A stretch of DNA of 64,000 nt from Bradyrhizobium sp. CIAT3101 (GCF_029714945.1 NZ_CP121634.1:1757001-1821000), one strand, 5' to 3'. Shown: positions 1 to 8,599, numbered from the stretch's first letter. The notes: generated by a model from the letters alone, not told the origin. Translations and numbers: made by a program.

Positions 1-5
1 AGCCG

Positions 6-710
6 GTGAGTGCCTCCGACCTCGCCGAGCGCGAGGCGGCGGCGCTGTACCGGCTGATGACGTGGCTGTCGCCGGCGTTTCCCGTCGGCGGGTTCTCCTA
101 TTCGAGCGGCATCGAATGGGCGGTCGAAGCGGGGGACATCACCGACATCGCGACGCTAGCCGATTGGCTGGATGCCATGCTTGGCGACGGCTCCGGCTTT
201 TGCGATGCGACGTTTCTGGTCCACGCCTATCGCGCCGCCGAGGCTGGCGAGGATGCGTCCTTGAGTGATGTCGCCGAACTCGCCGCCGCCTTCGTGCCGT
301 CGCGCGAACGGCAACTCGAGACGACCTCGCAGGGGCGCGCCTTCATCGACATTTCCCGCGCGGCGTGGGATGCCGAGGGCCTCGATATCATGGTCGCGGC
401 GTGCCGCACGCCACTGGTCTATCCCGTCGCCGTCGGCGTCGTCGCGGCGTTGCACGGCGTGCCGCTGGCACCGACGCTGCACGCCTTCCTGCATGCGCTG
501 GTCTCGAACTGGATCTCGGCGGCGAGCCGGCTCATTCCGCTCGGCCAGACCGACAGCCAGCGCGTGCTGGTGAAATTGGAAGCCGCCGTCGCCGCGACCG
601 CCCATCGGGCACTCGCGGCGACGCTCGACGATCTCGGCAGCGCGACCTTCCGCGCCGATCTCGCCAGCCTGCGGCACGAGACACAATATACGCGGCTGTT
701 TCGGTCATGA
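6..710 (+). CDS. ureF: Urease accessory protein UreF
   Basis: UreF joins UreD and UreG on apo-urease and controls the GTP-dependent delivery of nickel to the active site; it is cytoplasmic. The 234-residue length and the all-helical sequence, with a conserved start (residues about 15-32, [17 protein letters not shown]) and a C-terminal [12 protein letters not shown] tail, are typical of the family. The GTG start overlaps a TGA at 7-9, which could be the stop of an upstream ureE lying outside the window (inference). ureG follows 157 bases downstream, separated by a palindromic repeat. Identification is secure; only the start codon is open. Confidence 0.95.
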   Translation: MSASDLAEREAAALYRLMTWLSPAFPVGGFSYSSGIEWAVEAGDITDIATLADWLDAMLGDGSGFCDATFLVHAYRAAEAGEDASLSDVAELAAAFVPSRERQLETTSQGRAFIDISRAAWDAEGLDIMVAACRTPLVYPVAVGVVAALHGVPLAPTLHAFLHALVSNWISAASRLIPLGQTDSQRVLVKLEAAVAATAHRALAATLDDLGSATFRADLASLRHETQYTRLFRS

Positions 711-732
711 GAGGCGCGAGGTCTAACCGATC

Positions 733-854
733 GTCGTCCCGGCGAAGGCCGGGACCCATAACCACAAATGTGTGTGGTTATGAAAGGACGCAGCCATATC
801 CCGTCTCATCAACTGACTTCGGTGGCTATGGGTCCCGGCCTTCGCCGGGACGAC
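733..854. repeat. Palindromic intergenic repeat, family A
   Basis: Two 28-base arms (733-760 and 827-854) are perfect reverse complements, each containing a smaller GGCGAAGGCC-type dyad. The element lies between ureF and ureG, inside what should be one operon. Related arms occur at 33425-33562, 42899-43051 and 49542-49690 and, as a right arm only, at about 35338-35369. The structure resembles REP/BIME elements; no coding potential is evident. Confidence 0.9.
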
Positions 855-867
855 ATTAGGAGAGAGT

Positions 868-1491
868 ATGTCGAAATCTCACGGCCCCTTGCGTGTCGGC
901 GTCGGCGGCCCCGTTGGATCGGGCAAGACCGCGCTGATGGATCTGCTCTGCAAGACCATGCGCGAGCGCTACGACATCGCTGCGATCACCAACGACATCT
1001 ATACCAAATGGGATGCGGAATTCCTCGTGCGTTCCGGCTCGTTGACCCCGGACCGCATCGCCGGCGTCGAGACTGGAGGCTGCCCGCACACGGCGATCCG
1101 CGAGGACGCCTCGATGAATCTTGCCGCGGTTGCGGACATGCGCGCCAAATTCCCGGGGCTCGACCTCGTGCTGATCGAGTCCGGCGGCGACAATCTCGCG
1201 GCGACCTTCTCGCCGGAGCTGGCCGATCTCACCATCTATGTGATCGACGTTGCCGCCGGTGACAAGATTCCGTCCAAGGGGGGGCCCGGCATCACCCGTT
1301 CCGACCTTCTGGTCATCAACAAGATCGACCTCGCGCCCCATGTCGGTGCCTCCCTCGAGAAGATGGACACGGATGCCAGGCGCATGCGCGGCGAGCGCCC
1401 CTTCGTCATGACCAATTTGAAGAAGAGCGAGGGGCTCGACCGCATCGTCGGCTTCATCGAGACCAAGGGTGGGCTGAAACGCGCGGGCTGA
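868..1491 (+). CDS. ureG: Urease accessory GTPase UreG
   Basis: UreG is the SIMIBI-class GTPase that powers nickel insertion into urease together with UreD, UreF and UreE. The 207-residue protein has the P-loop [11 protein letters not shown] near residue 12, the metal-site motif [11 protein letters not shown] near residue 70, the ESGGDN motif, and the guanine-specificity motif NKIDLAP. The ATG is preceded by AGGAGAG at a good distance. The gene follows ureF after a palindromic repeat, so transcription from the ureF side must cross that hairpin-forming element. No further urease gene follows. Confidence 0.97.
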   Translation: MSKSHGPLRVGVGGPVGSGKTALMDLLCKTMRERYDIAAITNDIYTKWDAEFLVRSGSLTPDRIAGVETGGCPHTAIREDASMNLAAVADMRAKFPGLDLVLIESGGDNLAATFSPELADLTIYVIDVAAGDKIPSKGGPGITRSDLLVINKIDLAPHVGASLEKMDTDARRMRGERPFVMTNLKKSEGLDRIVGFIETKGGLKRAG

Positions 1492-1758
1492 CGGACCGCG
1501 GCGACGTGGCGCAGGCATTTTCCGCCGTTAACACCTGAGGCAAAGCCGCCTCGGCGGAACCAATGTCGGACACGGCGATTATCCACCTCCGGTGCCCGGA
1601 GCAGAGCCGCTGTTGGCCAGACGATCGGCCGGGCGAATTAAGCTTTTTCGGCGACCGAAGTTGCGTACAGATGCCTCCTCCGTCATTATCTCTGCCACTG
1701 GGGTCCACCCTGTTTCGGCACATGGTCGTTCGAGCGGCGTTGATATGCTCCGTGTTTA

Positions 1759-3450
1759 TTGCCGACCTCCTGCCTTCGCCTGAGTAGTCGCGTGGTCCGG
1801 CTGGGTTTCATCATCGGCTTCATCGCTCTGCTCGGAGCCTTGCTCTCCGGGCTTGCGGCTTATCGTGTCCACGACCAGGAGCTGGCGCTGGATCGGATTG
1901 CGCTGGCCCGCGCGATCGACGTTCATGCGAGCCTCGTCCAGGACAGGTCGACCGAGCGTGAGCTGCTGGCGCGTGTCGCCTCAGGCCTGTTCCGCGCGCC
2001 GTCGGTGCTGAAGCCCAACATGCTGGAGCCGTTGCGCTCGGCGATCTACGCCTTCAAGACCGACTTCGTGGTGGCCGGCTGGGTCGCCCGGCTGCAGCCG
2101 AGCGAGCTCGCCGCGGCGCAGACCGCGATAGCGGCCGCCGGCTTCCCGAAACCGCAGATCCGTGACTACAACGACAAGCCGATCAACCCGGCAAGCCTGA
2201 CCCAGCCGATCGACGTGCTGATGGACCTCGAGCCGCGCAGCGACGAGACCAAGGCGCTGCCGGGCCGCAGCTACGATGACGAACCGGTTCGCAACGCCAT
2301 GCTGACGCGGGCCAGGGTCGAGAAGCGGTCGGTTGCCTCCGACCCTTTACCGCTCTTGCGCGACAACGGCCCGATCGGCGTCATCGTGGCCGCCCCCGTT
2401 ATTCCGGAAGGCGCTACCGAGCCGGTCGGCTTCGTCACCTTTTCCTACGAGCTGGCGTCGCTGATGCTGACCAATGACGATCTGTCGTTGTTCTCGGTCG
2501 CGCTGAAGGACCCGCGCAAGGAAGGCAGCGAGCTCGTTGCCAACGATCAGGGCATCGTGTCCACCCGCATGACGACGCCGGACGGGCCGGCCCCGTCGGC
2601 AACGCGCACCATCAGCTTCGGCGGCCGCGACTGGCAGCTCGGCTATTACGCGAAGACCAATTCGGCTCGGCGCGCAGAGCAGACCGCAATCATCGTTGCG
2701 GCGATCGGCTTCGCCATTACCGCGATGGTCTGCGGCCTGTTCGGTTACGTCGCCTACAATAATTTGAGGCTCAGCCGCGAAATCCAGGTGCGGATCGGCT
2801 TCGAGCGCCGGCTGACCGCGGTCATCGACGAGCTCAACCACCGGGTCAAGAACATCCTCGCGGTGATCCAGTCGATCGTGACGCGCACGCTGCGCCACGG
2901 CTCGGACATCGATGTCGCGCGCGAGCTCCTGATCGGCCGCATCCACGCCATGTCCAACGTGGTCTCGCTGCTCAGCGAGAGCCAATGGCAGGGCGTCAAG
3001 CTGAAGGGCCTGTTCGAAGCGCGTGCCATTCCGCATGCCGATCGCATCGCCGTCAGTGGCCCGGACATCGCGGTCAGCGCGCGTGCCGCCCAGAGCCTGT
3101 CGCTGCTGTTCTTCGAGCTTGCCTCGCACTCGGACGAAGGCCTGTCGCTGGTCGGCAAGCATCCGCACATCACGGCAAACTGGACGGTGACGGGCGAGGA
3201 GCCGGAGACGGTGTTTCATTTCCGCTGGGAGGAGTTCAACACCAGCGAGGCGACCCGCCGACCGGATTCGGATTTCGGCCTGATCCTGCTCGACCGCGTC
3301 GCGCCGGAAGCGCTCGGCGGCACCGCCAAGCGCTACTTCACCGACGTCTCCTATGTCTATGAATTGACCGCGCCGATGGAAACGGTCGTGGACATGACCG
3401 AGCGCGACCGCACCGAAAAACTGTCGCAGCCGGTGAAGCCGGTGCGCTAG
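1759..3450 (+). CDS. Membrane sensor histidine kinase, HWE type, degenerate N box
   Basis: The protein has an N-terminal membrane segment (about 12-35), an extracellular CHASE-like sensor domain (about 45-300), a second membrane segment (about 310-332) and a cytoplasmic kinase region. The phospho-acceptor box ELNHRVKNILAVIQ is intact (His361). In the ATP-binding part the WEE of HWE kinases is present, but the N box reads FFELASHSDEG: the family His is Phe452 and the Mg-ATP-binding Asn is His457. Catalysis may therefore be lost or altered (inference). The TTG start is uncertain; GTG at 1792 is an alternative. The 267 bases upstream show no clear regulatory site. The stop overlaps the convergent TetR gene by 4 bases. 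Confidence 0.85.
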   Translation: MPTSCLRLSSRVVRLGFIIGFIALLGALLSGLAAYRVHDQELALDRIALARAIDVHASLVQDRSTERELLARVASGLFRAPSVLKPNMLEPLRSAIYAFKTDFVVAGWVARLQPSELAAAQTAIAAAGFPKPQIRDYNDKPINPASLTQPIDVLMDLEPRSDETKALPGRSYDDEPVRNAMLTRARVEKRSVASDPLPLLRDNGPIGVIVAAPVIPEGATEPVGFVTFSYELASLMLTNDDLSLFSVALKDPRKEGSELVANDQGIVSTRMTTPDGPAPSATRTISFGGRDWQLGYYAKTNSARRAEQTAIIVAAIGFAITAMVCGLFGYVAYNNLRLSREIQVRIGFERRLTAVIDELNHRVKNILAVIQSIVTRTLRHGSDIDVARELLIGRIHAMSNVVSLLSESQWQGVKLKGLFEARAIPHADRIAVSGPDIAVSARAAQSLSLLFFELASHSDEGLSLVGKHPHITANWTVTGEEPETVFHFRWEEFNTSEATRRPDSDFGLILLDRVAPEALGGTAKRYFTDVSYVYELTAPMETVVDMTERDRTEKLSQPVKPVR

Positions 3451-4055
3451 CCCTTCGGCCGCAACACCAGGTCGACCAGGTTGCGTGCGTAGGCTGCCGT
3501 GATCGGCGCGATGCCGAAGACGTAGCGGTAAAACAGGCTGCCATAGATGGCGTCGTAAAGATCTTCCGCCGGAGCCTCGGCCAGAATGCTGCCGTCACGC
3601 TGGCCGGTTGCGATCATCTCCACCAGCGCGTCGCGGCGGAACTGGAGGTAGCGCGAATAGAACAGCTCCGCCGAGCCGGTCTTGGAGATGCATTCGGAGA
3701 TGACCGCAAGCTGCACCTTGCCGAACTCGCCCTGCAAGGCTTCGGCATAGGCCGTGGCATGGCGGCGTGCACGTGCCGCAGGCGTACCCGCGCTCGGCGG
3801 CGGCAGCGGCAGCATCTGCGCGGCGTGGTGGAGAAAAGCGTCGATCAGCAGCGCCTCCCGCGACGGCCACCATTTGTAGATCGTCATCTTGGAGACGTTG
3901 GAGTGGCGCGCGACGGCATCGATCGTGGTTGCGGCAAGGCCGGTCGCGGCCATCAGCGCATAGGCGCTTTCGAGGATGGCGTTGGTGGTCTCGATCGAGC
4001 GCGGCCGGCCGCGCCGGGGCGCGCCCTCGGCCACATCGCTCGTGCTCTTCGCCAT
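3447..4055 (-). CDS. TetR/AcrR-family transcriptional regulator
   Basis: The protein has an N-terminal TetR DNA-binding helix-turn-helix (about residues 15-60; GLAATTIDAVARHSNVSKMT then IYKWWPSREALL) and a C-terminal ligand and dimer domain, about 202 residues in all. Proteins of this form repress a neighbouring gene until a small molecule binds. The ATG at 4055 is chosen over an upstream TTG; a GGGAGG lies 11 bases before it. It is transcribed towards the sensor kinase and away from the OpgC-like gene, which ends 108 bases upstream of it. Its target cannot be read from the sequence. Confidence 0.9.
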   Translation of the reverse strand: MAKSTSDVAEGAPRRGRPRSIETTNAILESAYALMAATGLAATTIDAVARHSNVSKMTIYKWWPSREALLIDAFLHHAAQMLPLPPPSAGTPAARARRHATAYAEALQGEFGKVQLAVISECISKTGSAELFYSRYLQFRRDALVEMIATGQRDGSILAEAPAEDLYDAIYGSLFYRYVFGIAPITAAYARNLVDLVLRPKG

Positions 4056-4163
4056 GACCAAGCCGGCCTCCCTGCGCGGCCATTCCCATCAGCCGCCGCC
4101 GCCTCGTCCCGCATAGCGTAGCCGAGGTCTCCGGCCTAGCGAAATCGCGCGAGAGCCTTGCGG

Positions 4164-5306
4164 CTAGGCCCGTTGCCGTACGGCTGCCGGCTCATCCTGA
4201 CGCTTCGACCAGGAGATATAATAGGCCACCGCCGTCATCGCCGCGAAACCGGCAAGGCTCACCCCGATCTGCATCACGACCAGATTGGCGCCGGTGATCA
4301 GGATGAGATGGCCGGCGAAGGACAGGAATACGCCGACGCAGAACACGGCGAGCCATTCCTCGCCGCATTTGATCACCATCTGGAGCGGCTTCCATTGCAG
4401 CCCCGGATGGTCGGCCGGGATGAGGTGGGTCGCGATGAAGGCGAGCGCGAGGAAATGCAGCACGCGATAGGGCGCGAGGTTTTCCTTGTCGGCCGGCGAG
4501 ATGCCGTTGAGCACGACATCCGGCAAATAGGCCGACAATGTCGGCGAATGGCGCATCAGGGTGATGGCCATCGCCGACACCAGGTAGGCGCCCGCCAGCA
4601 CGCGGAGCCAGGGCAGGTTGCGCAACGCGCGGCCCGACGCGCCGGTGACGGCGAACCAGCCGCCCAGCACCATCAGCATCTGCCAGCAGTACGGGTTGAA
4701 CGTCCATTCCTGGTCCGGATAGGTTCGGAAACCCCACTCGAACCAGCGCGCCGCGAAATAGAATGCAACAGAGAGCGCCAGCGTCACGTTCGGCCGCCGC
4801 AACAGCCCCCACAGGGCCAACGGAAAGAATGCCATCAGCGGGATCATCAATTGCAGCAGGTCGAGGTTCAGCGGCTCTTCCTGCAGCACGAGGCCGCGGA
4901 CCAGGATGCGCAGCGGATGATCGAGTATCCCGGAGATGTTGTAGTCGCTGATGATCTCCGGCGCCATCGATTGCGATGCGACATAGGCGATGGTGTCGAT
5001 GTAGACCACGAACAGCACGACATAGGCGGCATAGAGCCGCCAGACACGGCCGAAGATGCGCGTCGCGGCGACGACATAACCGCGCTCCAGCGCCATCCTG
5101 CCGTAGATGATGGCGACGCCATAGCCCACCACGAACACGAACAGGTCGGCAGCGCCGCTGAAGCCGAAATTGCGCAGCGTCAGCAGGTTGACGACATTGT
5201 TCGGGATGTGATCGACGAAGACCGACCAGGTCGCAATGCCGAGCGTCAGGTAAAGACGGACATCGTGCTGAAATGCGGAGAGGTTCGCCTTGACGGACGG
5301 CTTCAT
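4164..5306 (-). CDS. opgC: OpgC-family membrane protein (probable glucan succinyl/acyltransferase)
   Basis: This polytopic inner-membrane protein of about 380 residues has some ten hydrophobic segments and the OpgC pattern: an N-terminal DVRLYLTLGIATWSVFVDHI followed by NFGFSGAADLFVFVVGYG. OpgC proteins transfer succinyl or related acyl groups to osmoregulated periplasmic glucans. The ATG at 5306 is preferred to a TTG at 5351, but neither has a convincing Shine-Dalgarno sequence, so the start is uncertain. No opgG or opgH gene is nearby, so the acceptor glucan is an inference from the family. The upstream region holds a spaced inverted repeat (5411-5476). Confidence 0.8.
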   Translation of the reverse strand: MKPSVKANLSAFQHDVRLYLTLGIATWSVFVDHIPNNVVNLLTLRNFGFSGAADLFVFVVGYGVAIIYGRMALERGYVVAATRIFGRVWRLYAAYVVLFVVYIDTIAYVASQSMAPEIISDYNISGILDHPLRILVRGLVLQEEPLNLDLLQLMIPLMAFFPLALWGLLRRPNVTLALSVAFYFAARWFEWGFRTYPDQEWTFNPYCWQMLMVLGGWFAVTGASGRALRNLPWLRVLAGAYLVSAMAITLMRHSPTLSAYLPDVVLNGISPADKENLAPYRVLHFLALAFIATHLIPADHPGLQWKPLQMVIKCGEEWLAVFCVGVFLSFAGHLILITGANLVVMQIGVSLAGFAAMTAVAYYISWSKRQDEPAAVRQRA

Positions 5307-5410
5307 CGTGGAAATGACTTTTGGAATCAGGGGCGATGCTTTTAGCGGCAACCGCCTGCCTATCCGAGTAGCGATTGCGTGAAGGAGGGTAGATTTACCG
5401 CGCCTGATTA

Positions 5411-5476
5411 AAAATTGCGCAGAGATAAGCCGTGGAATTTCCTCCAGCGCGCTCGTCCGGTCGGCCGCGCAATTTT
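5411..5476. repeat. Spaced inverted repeat upstream of the OpgC-like gene
   Basis: AAAATTGCGC at 5411-5420 and GCGCAATTTT at 5467-5476 are perfect reverse complements 46 bases apart. The match extends outwards through ATTAA with one base inserted. It lies in the AT-richer stretch between the OpgC-like gene and the small membrane protein gene. It could be an operator pair or a long-loop hairpin; function is unknown. Confidence 0.6.
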
Positions 5477-5495
5477 CTTAATGCGATCGCGCCCC

Positions 5496-5948
5496 TTACT
5501 CGGCCGGCTCGACTGATGCCTCATCCGTAGCGCCAGCGCGGCTCGCCATGATTCCGAGCGCGACGCCGCCGATGGCCAGGATCGGCAACAGCCGCTTGAC
5601 GCCGATAGCGCGGACGATCTGCAAGCCTGTTGCGATCAGCATGGGATCGGCGAGCATGCTCGGGGCCGCCTTTGCGGCGCGCTCGGCGGCGATGCGAGCG
5701 CGCGTCCGCATCTCCCGCTTGTAGCCCCAATAGCTTCCCGCCGCGGCGAGCGTCAGCAGGAAGAAGATGCCGGCGCCCGTAAGACAGGCCTGAACCGGAC
5801 CGTATTTCTCCAGCACCGAGATGAAGGCCGCCGCGCAGAGGAAGCACGTGGTGATGAACAGCGCGAACGCCGCACCCGCCGCCAGCGAGGTCAGCCGCAC
5901 AGTCGTGCCCGTCGATGCGCTGATGCCGTCGATGATGCGCTGAAACAC
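5496..5948 (-). CDS. Small membrane protein of unknown function
   Basis: The protein is 150 residues with two adjacent N-terminal membrane segments (about 24-46 and 54-78), a basic cytoplasmic-type stretch (KREMRTRARIAAERAAKAA), and a further hydrophobic segment near residues 115-135. I do not recognise a family; the layout recalls small phage-holin-like or DUF1469-type membrane proteins. The GTG at 5946-5948 is chosen because AGGAG lies 7 bases upstream; a longer reading begins with a TTG at 5978 without such a site. It lies 90 bases downstream of the DUF883 gene on the same strand and may share its stress promoter. Confidence 0.7.
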   Translation of the reverse strand: MFQRIIDGISASTGTTVRLTSLAAGAAFALFITTCFLCAAAFISVLEKYGPVQACLTGAGIFFLLTLAAAGSYWGYKREMRTRARIAAERAAKAAPSMLADPMLIATGLQIVRAIGVKRLLPILAIGGVALGIMASRAGATDEASVEPAE

Positions 5949-6038
5949 GGTCTTGCTCCTCAGGTCCCCACAAGCCAATTGGTCACGTGCCGGTCACGGC
6001 AGCACAGGCCGTCGTGACCTCATAATCCATCTTGCGTC

Positions 6039-6410
6039 CTAGCGGCGCCAGGCGAAGCCGATGAGGAAGCCGATGCCGAGCGCGACACCGACGGTCGCGA
6101 GCGGCCGCTGCGTGATCGCGTCTTCCAGCGTTTCCTCGATCGAGCCGTAGGCATCCTGCGCCGCGTCCATCATTGCGCTGCCGCGCTCGGAGAAGTCGTC
6201 GATGGTCGAATCCATGTTGTCGCGCGCCTGCTTGTAACCGCGTCGGGCCTGTTTGCCCGTGGCGTTGGCGAATGTGTTGAGGGCGTCGGTGATCTGGTCG
6301 GTGAGGGCGGCGATATCGCTTTTCACGGCTGCTACATCCTTCTCGAGGCGTTCTGCGGTGGCTTTGTCGGTCCAGTCTCTCATTCTGGCTTCGCCATCGG
6401 ATATTGACAT
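6039..6410 (-). CDS. DUF883 (ElaB/YqjD-like) membrane-anchored stress protein
   Basis: The protein has about 123 residues: a long amphipathic helix or coiled coil (about 15-95), then a single C-terminal glycine-zipper membrane segment (TVGVALGIGFLIGFAWRR) with a basic end. This is the DUF883 arrangement; ElaB and YqjD of E. coli bind ribosomes or anchor at the inner membrane in stationary phase. The ATG at 6410 has GGAG 6 bases upstream; a later MRDW start is possible. A perfect EcfG-type promoter (6448-6472) lies immediately upstream, supporting general-stress control. The CsbD-like protein at 38044 has a similar C-terminal segment. Confidence 0.85.
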   Translation of the reverse strand: MSISDGEARMRDWTDKATAERLEKDVAAVKSDIAALTDQITDALNTFANATGKQARRGYKQARDNMDSTIDDFSERGSAMMDAAQDAYGSIEETLEDAITQRPLATVGVALGIGFLIGFAWRR

Positions 6411-6447
6411 CACGGGCTCCGAACTGTTGGCGGTGAGATGGGCGGAA

Positions 6448-6472
6448 AACGCTTCGTCTTCAGGTAAGTTCC
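6448..6472 (-). promoter_or_regulatory. EcfG-type general stress promoter for the DUF883 gene
   Basis: On the minus strand the sequence is GGAAC (6468-6472), a 16-base spacer, then CGTT (6448-6451). This is an exact match to the EcfG sigma-factor consensus known in Bradyrhizobium and other alphaproteobacteria. The -10 element is about 38 bases before the DUF883 start codon. Confidence 0.8.
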
Positions 6473-6486
6473 GTTCATGGCCGGGC

Positions 6487-7599
6487 TCACGCCTGCGGAA
6501 GCTGCGGCGAATTCTCCGGCAACAGATGCTCCTTCATGATCAGCCCCACGATGAGGAGCGGCGACGACAAAAACGCCCCCATCGGTCCCCACAGCCAGGT
6601 CCAGAAGGCGAGAGCGATGAACACGGCGAGCGCGTTCAGCGCCAGCCTGCGGCCGATGATGGTCGGCGTGACGAAGTGCCCTTCCATGAAGGTAATGCCG
6701 CCGAAGGCGATCGCCGCGACCAAGCCGCCGCCGAGGGTCGGGAAGGCCACGACACCGACGACGGCCAATATGACGAACATGGCGACGGGACCGATGATGG
6801 GGATGAAGTTGAGGGCGGCCGCGAGTGCCCCGAGCCCGGCCGGATTGGGCATTCCGGTGACTGCGCAGACGATCCCGGCCGCGACGCCCACGCCGATATT
6901 GATGAGGGTCACGGTCAGGAGGTAGTTGCCGAGATGGACCTCGATCTCGTTCAGAATCCGCAATGTGCGCAGCCGCGCGTCGCGGTCGCTGAAATTCATG
7001 ATCATGGCGCGTCGCAGATCGCGCCAGCTGGCGATGAACAGGATCAGGGTGGCGAAGAACAACAGGAATTCGGCGAAAGTCGGTGACAGGAATTCCAGCG
7101 TCGGCTGCACCCAGTCGAACTTGGGCAGCTGGAGGCTCGGCAGCCCCTCGGAGCCACCGATCATGGTCTGCAGCTCTCGCCACAGCGCCAGAGGCCGGTC
7201 GAAGACGTGCATCTTATCCTTGAGCTGCGCGCCCAACTCCGGCAGACGCGAGCTCCATTCCATGGCTGGTGCGGCGATCAGCGCAAAGACGAAGGCAACC
7301 AGCGCGGTCACCGCGATCACGATGAGCACGGCGCCGACGGCACGCGGCACGTGCCGCTTCTCCAGGAAGGTCGCGGCCGGTGACAGCATCGTTCCGGCGA
7401 CGATGGCCATGACGACCGGCAGGAAGAACCCCTTGGCGACATAGAGCACCGCGACGATGGCGATCAGGAGCAGGCCCGCCAGCGCAAGGGCAACGAACTC
7501 GGTACGCCGAATCACCGGCGGCAGCTCGACATGGCTGTCGGGGAGCGGAGTACCCTCGTCGTTGCCGGAAATCAGACGTTCACTGGGAAGGACGCGCAC
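6487..7599 (-). CDS. AI-2E/PerM-family membrane transporter
   Basis: The protein has 370 residues, about eight membrane segments and the AI-2E transporter (PerM) signature: paired N-terminal segments from about residue 35, a large middle loop (about 110-180), and the conserved block FIPIIGPVAMFVI followed by a C-terminal FVTPTIIGRRLALNALAV motif. Family members export autoinducer-2, peptides or ions, and the substrate here cannot be told. The GTG start has GGAGAG at good spacing. A perfect EcfG promoter lies 50-74 bases upstream, back to back with the promoter of the divergent L,D-transpeptidase. Confidence 0.9.
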   Translation of the reverse strand: MRVLPSERLISGNDEGTPLPDSHVELPPVIRRTEFVALALAGLLLIAIVAVLYVAKGFFLPVVMAIVAGTMLSPAATFLEKRHVPRAVGAVLIVIAVTALVAFVFALIAAPAMEWSSRLPELGAQLKDKMHVFDRPLALWRELQTMIGGSEGLPSLQLPKFDWVQPTLEFLSPTFAEFLLFFATLILFIASWRDLRRAMIMNFSDRDARLRTLRILNEIEVHLGNYLLTVTLINIGVGVAAGIVCAVTGMPNPAGLGALAAALNFIPIIGPVAMFVILAVVGVVAFPTLGGGLVAAIAFGGITFMEGHFVTPTIIGRRLALNALAVFIALAFWTWLWGPMGAFLSSPLLIVGLIMKEHLLPENSPQLPQA

Positions 7600-7648
7600 A
7601 ATCTCTCTCCCCGCACGGAGGTCTCCGGGCGCCCATTGGTCATCAGGA

Positions 7649-7673
7649 AACGCCCCACACCCGCTGCGGTTCC
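7649..7673 (-). promoter_or_regulatory. EcfG-type promoter for the AI-2E transporter gene
   Basis: On the minus strand GGAAC (7669-7673) and CGTT (7649-7652) are separated by 16 bases. The expected transcript start is near 7642, giving a leader of about 43 bases before the GTG start at 7599. Confidence 0.8.
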
Positions 7674-7732
7674 ATCGCGGCTTCGTGAAGTTGCGCTCGC
7701 TTGACTGTGACGTCGTTGCCGCACGGGCAGGC

Positions 7733-7758
7733 GGAACTTGAGTCGGCTCTGCTGCGTT
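7733..7758 (+). promoter_or_regulatory. EcfG-type promoter for the L,D-transpeptidase gene
   Basis: GGAAC (7733-7737) and CGTT (7755-7758) are separated by 17 bases, an exact consensus match. The -10 element is 50 bases before the ATG at 7808. It faces away from the minus-strand EcfG promoter at 7649-7673. Confidence 0.8.
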
Positions 7759-7807
7759 TGTTGGGAAGCCGCATCACTCAAGATGCCGACATCACACGGG
7801 GCAGCAC

Positions 7808-8581
7808 ATGACCAAGTTCTCCGTAGTCCGTCGCAGCTTCTCGCCGCGCGTCGTCACCGCTTGTGCCTTTGCGACAGCTTTGCTGACCGTGCCGTTCGCG
7901 GCTCAGGCCCAAACGCTCGGTTATGTGCCGATGCAGCCGCAGGCCTATCCGCAGGATCAGACCTATTCTTCGCAGGGTTACTCGAGCGAGGCGCCGCGGG
8001 CCGCTGACGAAGATGCGGCGCTGCCGGATCGCCTGCGCCGGCAGATCGTCAGCTTCGACCGCAACGAGCCGGCCGGCACCATCGTCATCGATACCGCCAA
8101 CACCTATCTCTACTACGTGCTCGGTAACGGTCGTGCGATGCGCTACGGCGTCGGCGTCGGTCGCGAGGGATTCACCTGGTCGGGCGTGCAGAGCATCAGC
8201 CGCAAGGCGGAATGGCCGGATTGGCATCCGCCGGCAGAGATGATCGCGCGCCAGCCCTATCTGCCGCGCTTCGTCGCCGGCGGCCCCGGCAATCCGCTCG
8301 GCGCCCGCGCGATGTATCTCGGCACCAGCGAATACCGTATCCACGGCACCAACGATCCCACCACGATCGGCAAGTTCGTCTCTTCAGGCTGCATCCGCCT
8401 CACCAATGAGGACGTGAGCGACCTGTTCAGCCGCGTCAATGTCGGCGCCAGGGTCGTGGTGCTGCCGAAGAATGCGCCGCTGATGGCGCGCGGCGGCGAT
8501 CCCCTGCGCAAGCGGCCGGCGGCGACGACGCTACCCTCGGGGCGTCAGGCGCTGAACATCTCTGCGTCGTCGGTCGATTGA
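7808..8581 (+). CDS. Periplasmic L,D-transpeptidase (YkuD domain)
   Basis: YkuD enzymes form 3-3 crosslinks in peptidoglycan or attach proteins to it. The 257-residue protein has a Sec signal peptide (cleavage near AAQAQ, residue about 34), a Gln/Pro/Tyr-rich linker, and a catalytic domain (about 85-220) with HGTNDPTTIGKFVSSGCIRL, in which Cys195 is the nucleophile and the upstream His its partner. A Ser/Ala-rich tail follows. It is transcribed divergently from the AI-2E transporter with its own EcfG promoter, so stress-induced wall remodelling is likely (inference). The DUF2865 gene follows after 18 bases and is probably co-transcribed. Confidence 0.95.
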   Translation: MTKFSVVRRSFSPRVVTACAFATALLTVPFAAQAQTLGYVPMQPQAYPQDQTYSSQGYSSEAPRAADEDAALPDRLRRQIVSFDRNEPAGTIVIDTANTYLYYVLGNGRAMRYGVGVGREGFTWSGVQSISRKAEWPDWHPPAEMIARQPYLPRFVAGGPGNPLGARAMYLGTSEYRIHGTNDPTTIGKFVSSGCIRLTNEDVSDLFSRVNVGARVVVLPKNAPLMARGGDPLRKRPAATTLPSGRQALNISASSVD

Positions 8582-8599
8582 AGAGTTGAGTGAGGTTGC

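Noticed and set aside
768..1262. A frame overlapping the repeat and ureG
   Set aside because: It begins inside the palindromic repeat and runs out of frame through the P-loop region of ureG.
1549..1625. An EcfG promoter before the sensor kinase (GGAAC near 1556)
   Set aside because: No CGTT or close variant lies 16 or 17 bases downstream.
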